From assembly GCA_003140315.1 (NCBI GenBank), contig PLJS01000268.1:21549-59399 (forward strand): 37,851 nt of DNA, in the 5' to 3' direction. Positions within the stretch are counted from its first letter, which is position 1; each line of letters begins with the position of its first letter. Origin of the DNA: Hyphomicrobiales bacterium (lineage in GTDB: Bacteria; Pseudomonadota; Alphaproteobacteria; Rhizobiales; Xanthobacteraceae). Below the pieces are notes generated by a model. That model was not told the DNA's origin. It did not search any database and saw nothing but the letters and a program-made list of their open reading frames with translations. A program made the translations under genes and the position numbers. Below, piece by piece: positions 35,668-37,851 of the stretch.

Positions 35668-36171
35668 ATGCCTGACCTTGTGGTAGCCTTTCGTGATTTC
35701 TTCACACCGACGATGCTCGATGCCATGGTGGCCGCGATCGGCATTCTCACCGCCGGCGTCGGCTGGGTGCTCGGTATGAACCGGCGCGCGCGCAAAGCGC
35801 CGGCGCTCCGCGGGGCCGCGGACGCCTACGAAGATTGGAACGGCCAGGGCGGACTCATCTTTCCGGCCGACGGCGACAGCCGCCGGTTCGAGCCCGACGA
35901 CGTCAGGCCGGCCGATTCGATGTTCGTCGAGAGTATGAACGAGATCGGGGCAAGCGGAGGGCGCATCGTCGAAGCGGTGCGCGAGCGGCCACTCGAGTTT
36001 CTGGCCGGAGCGCTAGCAGCGGGTTTCGCGGCGGGGCTGCTGTTGCCGATTTTCTCGAATCGCAACCACCAGACGCGCTTGCTCGAGCGCCTCGTCGAGG
36101 TCAGCGAAAAGAGCCGGCGTACGCAGGCTCAGCGCGGGACCGAGCGCTTCCGGCAAGCCCGCCCCAAATAG
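35668..36171 (+). CDS. Small membrane protein of unknown function
   Basis: This 167-residue protein has two hydrophobic segments, residues about 16-34 (MLDAMVAAIGILTAGVGWVL) and about 111-128 (LEFLAGALAAGFAAGLLLPI). They are joined by a polar, acidic loop, and a basic C-terminal tail follows the second segment. The second segment with RPLEFLAGA before it resembles the membrane anchor of YqjD/ElaB/DUF883-type ribosome-tethering proteins, but no family is assigned. No clear ribosome-binding site is visible. It is flanked by two rho-independent terminators and is therefore a separate transcription unit. Confidence 0.7.
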   Translation: MPDLVVAFRDFFTPTMLDAMVAAIGILTAGVGWVLGMNRRARKAPALRGAADAYEDWNGQGGLIFPADGDSRRFEPDDVRPADSMFVESMNEIGASGGRIVEAVRERPLEFLAGALAAGFAAGLLLPIFSNRNHQTRLLERLVEVSEKSRRTQAQRGTERFRQARPK

Positions 36172-36194
36172 CCGCCGCGCCCCGGCGGTTTTTT
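36172..36194 (+). terminator. Rho-independent terminator
   Basis: CCGCC (36172-36176) and GGCGG (36184-36188) form a stem with a 7-nt loop followed by six Ts, starting directly after the stop codon of the small membrane protein gene. Confidence 0.85.
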
Positions 36195-36249
36195 CTCCCG
36201 TGGGCGTGGGTACATGAAGCCTGAGGTTTCGTCCGTTTTTGGAGGATGC

Positions 36250-36510
36250 ATGAGCTTCTTGGCGTGGGTCATCGTCGGTTTGATCGCTGGAATCTTGGCC
36301 AAGTGGGCCGTTCCGGGGGAAGGCCCGGGTGGTATCGTCGGGGACATGATCGTCGGGATCCTCGGCGCGATCATCGGTGGATGGGTCGTTGAACGCTTGG
36401 GGTACGGCGGACCCACCGGGATCAATCTCTGGAGTATCATCGTTGCATTCATCGGCGGGGTGATTCTGCTGCTGATCATGCGCGCGGTTACACGGCGATC
36501 CGCCACCTAG
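36250..36510 (+). CDS. GlsB/YeaQ/YmgE family stress-response membrane protein
   Basis: This 86-residue protein is made of three transmembrane segments with the glycine-rich pattern of the GlsB/YeaQ/YmgE (transglycosylase-associated) family. Visible pieces are AWVIVGLIAGILAKW, GIVGDMIVGILGAIIGGWV and a final SIIVAFIGGVILLLIMRAV. Members are commonly induced by envelope or general stress; the molecular role is unclear. The start is the ATG at 36250, 5 bp after GGAGG; an in-frame start at 36214 lacks such a site. It stands alone between a terminator and the secreted-protein pair. Confidence 0.88.
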   Translation: MSFLAWVIVGLIAGILAKWAVPGEGPGGIVGDMIVGILGAIIGGWVVERLGYGGPTGINLWSIIVAFIGGVILLLIMRAVTRRSAT

Positions 36511-36639
36511 CGCGCCTTCGGGCTAGCCCCAAAATGAGGCCGTAAGACCTAAAAAGTCTCCAGGCCGCCTGCCTTATAATTGGGAAACTCATAGGGCGTA
36601 ATTTCTCGCACCTTCCCTCAGTCAGGAGACGTTTCTCGC

Positions 36640-37410
36640 ATGAGTCACCGAGCGATCACGATGTTGACGGCGGCGTTGCTGACGGCGGCATTTGGCATCA
36701 GTTCCGTCCAACCCGCGCGTGCCGACGGAGCGGCGTCGACGCGCAACATCATTCTGGGTGCGGCGGCAGTCGCGGCCGGGATCATCATCTCGCGGAACGT
36801 CGCGCACAAAAGAGAACTGGCGGGGACCGTCGCCGGCTATACCTCCGACGGAGCGACCGTCTATGCCGACGGGCGGGTCGCCTACGCGAACGGCGCGAGT
36901 TACTATCCCGGAGATCGCGGACAACAAATCGCCTGTCGCAACATGCAGTGCACGATCGTTAGTGGCGGCGCTCCGGCCTACAACGGCTATTTGCAGTGGA
37001 ACGGCTCGGATTGGGTGAGCTCGGGAGGCTCGCCGGCCTATGAGTACCCGCAGAACGGGTACATGCCGCCGCCGAACTATCAATACCCACCGTACTATCA
37101 GTACCCACCGTACTATCAGTATCCAGTCGACACGTCGGGTGGCAGGTATAATCGCTACGGCGCGTACGTGGCCGCATACAACGAGTATTTGGAAGCGTAC
37201 GGAGTGTACCTCAAGGAGTATTACGAGCATTATAACGCGTTGCGCTACCGGTCGTATTATTCGAGCGGGGCGCAGGAGTCGCATCCGATGTATCCGCGCT
37301 ACGCTCCGCAGCGCAGGGGCGCGAACGACGATGACTGCCCGAGCCGCCGATCAACGAAGCCTGGCCATCGAACCAAGCACCGGGCCGCTCAAAAACACAG
37401 GTGCTTGTAA
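36640..37410 (+). CDS. Secreted Tyr-rich protein of unknown function, paralogue 1
   Basis: This 256-residue protein has a signal peptide ending PARADG (cleavage near residue 28). A glycine/alanine segment follows (NIILGAAAVAAGIIIS), then a compact domain built on TSDGATVYADGRVAYANGASYYPG with CRNMQCTIV (two cysteines). A Tyr/Pro-rich region (about residues 130-215) contains three tandem YQYPPY-type units, and the tail is strongly basic. The family was not recognised. A CAGGAGA ribosome-binding site precedes the ATG. A paralogue with the same plan follows at 37467, so this looks like a local tandem duplication of a surface or cell-wall protein gene. Confidence 0.75.
   Translation: MSHRAITMLTAALLTAAFGISSVQPARADGAASTRNIILGAAAVAAGIIISRNVAHKRELAGTVAGYTSDGATVYADGRVAYANGASYYPGDRGQQIACRNMQCTIVSGGAPAYNGYLQWNGSDWVSSGGSPAYEYPQNGYMPPPNYQYPPYYQYPPYYQYPVDTSGGRYNRYGAYVAAYNEYLEAYGVYLKEYYEHYNALRYRSYYSSGAQESHPMYPRYAPQRRGANDDDCPSRRSTKPGHRTKHRAAQKHRCL
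37075..37128 (+). repeat. 18-bp tandem repeat, three units, coding
   Basis: Three 18-nt units starting at 37075, 37093 and 37111 (second unit TACTATCAGTACCCACCG) encode a Tyr-Gln-Tyr-Pro-Pro pattern inside the secreted protein. Units 1 and 2 differ at two positions and unit 3 has diverged at its end. The in-frame unit length would allow copy-number change without frameshift. Confidence 0.85.
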
Positions 37411-37466
37411 GGCCTGCACCAGCTCTCTCTAAGGCCTCGGGGGTACGGTGTCATCAGGAGGTCCTG

Positions 37467-37851
37467 ATGATGAAAAGCAAGCTCGCGATGGCGGCCCTCG
37501 CCGCGATCATGACAATGTCCCTCGGACTGGCGACGGTTCAGCCGGCACGCGCGGATCAAGCCGCGGTGAATCGCAATACCGTCCTCGGAGTGGCTGCCTT
37601 TCTCGTCGGCGCGTTCGTTGCGACCAACGTCGCCAACAAGAATACGGTCGCCAATACCGTCGAAGGAACCACCCGCGACGGATCGGTCGTGTACGAAGAT
37701 GGCCACGTCGTTCTGCCCAACGGCTACAGCTACTACCCGAACAACGACGGCCAATCGATCTCGTGCAACAACGGGTACTGCTCGATCTACGCCGACAATA
37801 ACGGGTACAGCAACCCGCAGAACGGCTACAACGGCTACAACGGCGGCAACG
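37467..37851 (+). CDS. Secreted Asn/Tyr-rich protein, paralogue 2 (partial, runs off window)
   Basis: The first 128 residues are visible. A signal peptide ends QPARADQ, then NRNTVLGVAAFLVGAFVATN, VEGTTRDGSVVYEDGHVVLP, NGYSYYPNNDGQSISCNNG and an Asn/Gly/Tyr-rich repeat (NGYNGYNGG). The signal peptide, the glycine-rich segment, the DG-VY-DG motif and the paired cysteines align with the upstream gene, but the low-complexity region is Asn/Gly rather than Tyr/Pro based. The start at 37467 follows CAGGAGG; a second ATG at 37470 is possible. The 3' end lies outside the window. Confidence 0.78.
   Translation, partial: MMKSKLAMAALAAIMTMSLGLATVQPARADQAAVNRNTVLGVAAFLVGAFVATNVANKNTVANTVEGTTRDGSVVYEDGHVVLPNGYSYYPNNDGQSISCNNGYCSIYADNNGYSNPQNGYNGYNGGN

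Noticed and set aside
36200-36249. EcfG-type general-stress promoter (GGAAC-N16/17-CGTT) before the GlsB-like gene
   Set aside because: Only a loose GGTAC...CGTT pair with wrong spacing is present.
36575-36580. TATAAT as a promoter for the secreted protein gene
   Set aside because: The -10 match is perfect, but no acceptable -35 sits 16-18 bp upstream; kept only as a weak possibility.
37075-37128. CRISPR-like short repeats
   Set aside because: The units are contiguous, in frame and encode Tyr/Pro residues; there are no spacers.

Overview
The window is GC-rich, gene-dense chromosome from an alphaproteobacterium. The likely order is Hyphomicrobiales (Rhizobiales), and the gene order resembles the Bradyrhizobium/Rhodopseudomonas/Xanthobacteraceae side. 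Supporting signs are the order ruvA-ruvC-yebC-YmdB-like-fau-6S RNA-zapA-DUF4164, an RcdA/DUF1465 gene beside DUF1192 and rpmE, a cysteine-free L31, class I fructose-bisphosphate aldolases, and dispersed palindromic repeats of the GTCATG...CATGAC type. Genus and species cannot be fixed from the sequence alone. No tRNA, rRNA, insertion sequence, integrase or CRISPR array was seen.

Layout. 1-5.0 kb is mostly a leftward housekeeping block: ruvA (cut by the window edge), ruvC, yebC, a YmdB-type phosphoesterase, 5-formyl-THF cyclo-ligase, 6S RNA, zapA and DUF4164, with one rightward TSUP permease inside. 5.2-8.0 kb is a small accessory cassette: a tautomerase, a divergent LysR regulator and an amidase. 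8.1-15.0 kb carries transketolase, GAPDH, phosphoglycerate kinase and class I aldolase (copy 1), with an antiparallel PHB-depolymerase-family esterase between pgk and fba. 15.1-20.0 kb is a rightward run: a ThiE-like protein, a Sel1-repeat protein, an inositol monophosphatase, and a MotA/TolQ-like plus OmpA/MotB-like envelope pair. 20.0-24.6 kb holds an ABC exporter, rpmE, rcdA, DUF1192 and a quinone oxidoreductase. 24.6-29.1 kb holds a polytopic membrane protein of unknown function and a membrane-bound PAS-GGDEF-EAL protein.

The most striking feature is at 29.06-35.53 kb. A second complete version of the block zapA-DUF4164 (leftward) / tkt-gap-pgk-fba (rightward) appears, strongly diverged from copy 1. 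The divergent DUF4164/tkt intergenic regions of both copies share ordered sequence blocks, including an identically spaced promoter-like element before tkt. This indicates that the 5.2-8.0 kb cassette was inserted into copy 1. Copy 2 lacks the 6S RNA, the cassette and the esterase. Together the four enzymes interconvert pentose and triose phosphates and carry lower glycolysis/gluconeogenesis; they could also serve a Calvin cycle, but no RuBisCO or phosphoribulokinase gene is visible here.

35.7-37.85 kb ends with a small membrane protein of unknown function, a GlsB/YeaQ-type stress membrane protein, and two tandem paralogous secreted proteins with Tyr- or Asn-rich tails; the second is cut by the window end. 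A second lead is the rcdA-DUF1192 intergenic region (22876-23195). It holds a CtrA-like box, hairpins exposing CCUCC-type sequence, and a strong leftward terminator, consistent with a small RNA or a structured rcdA leader.
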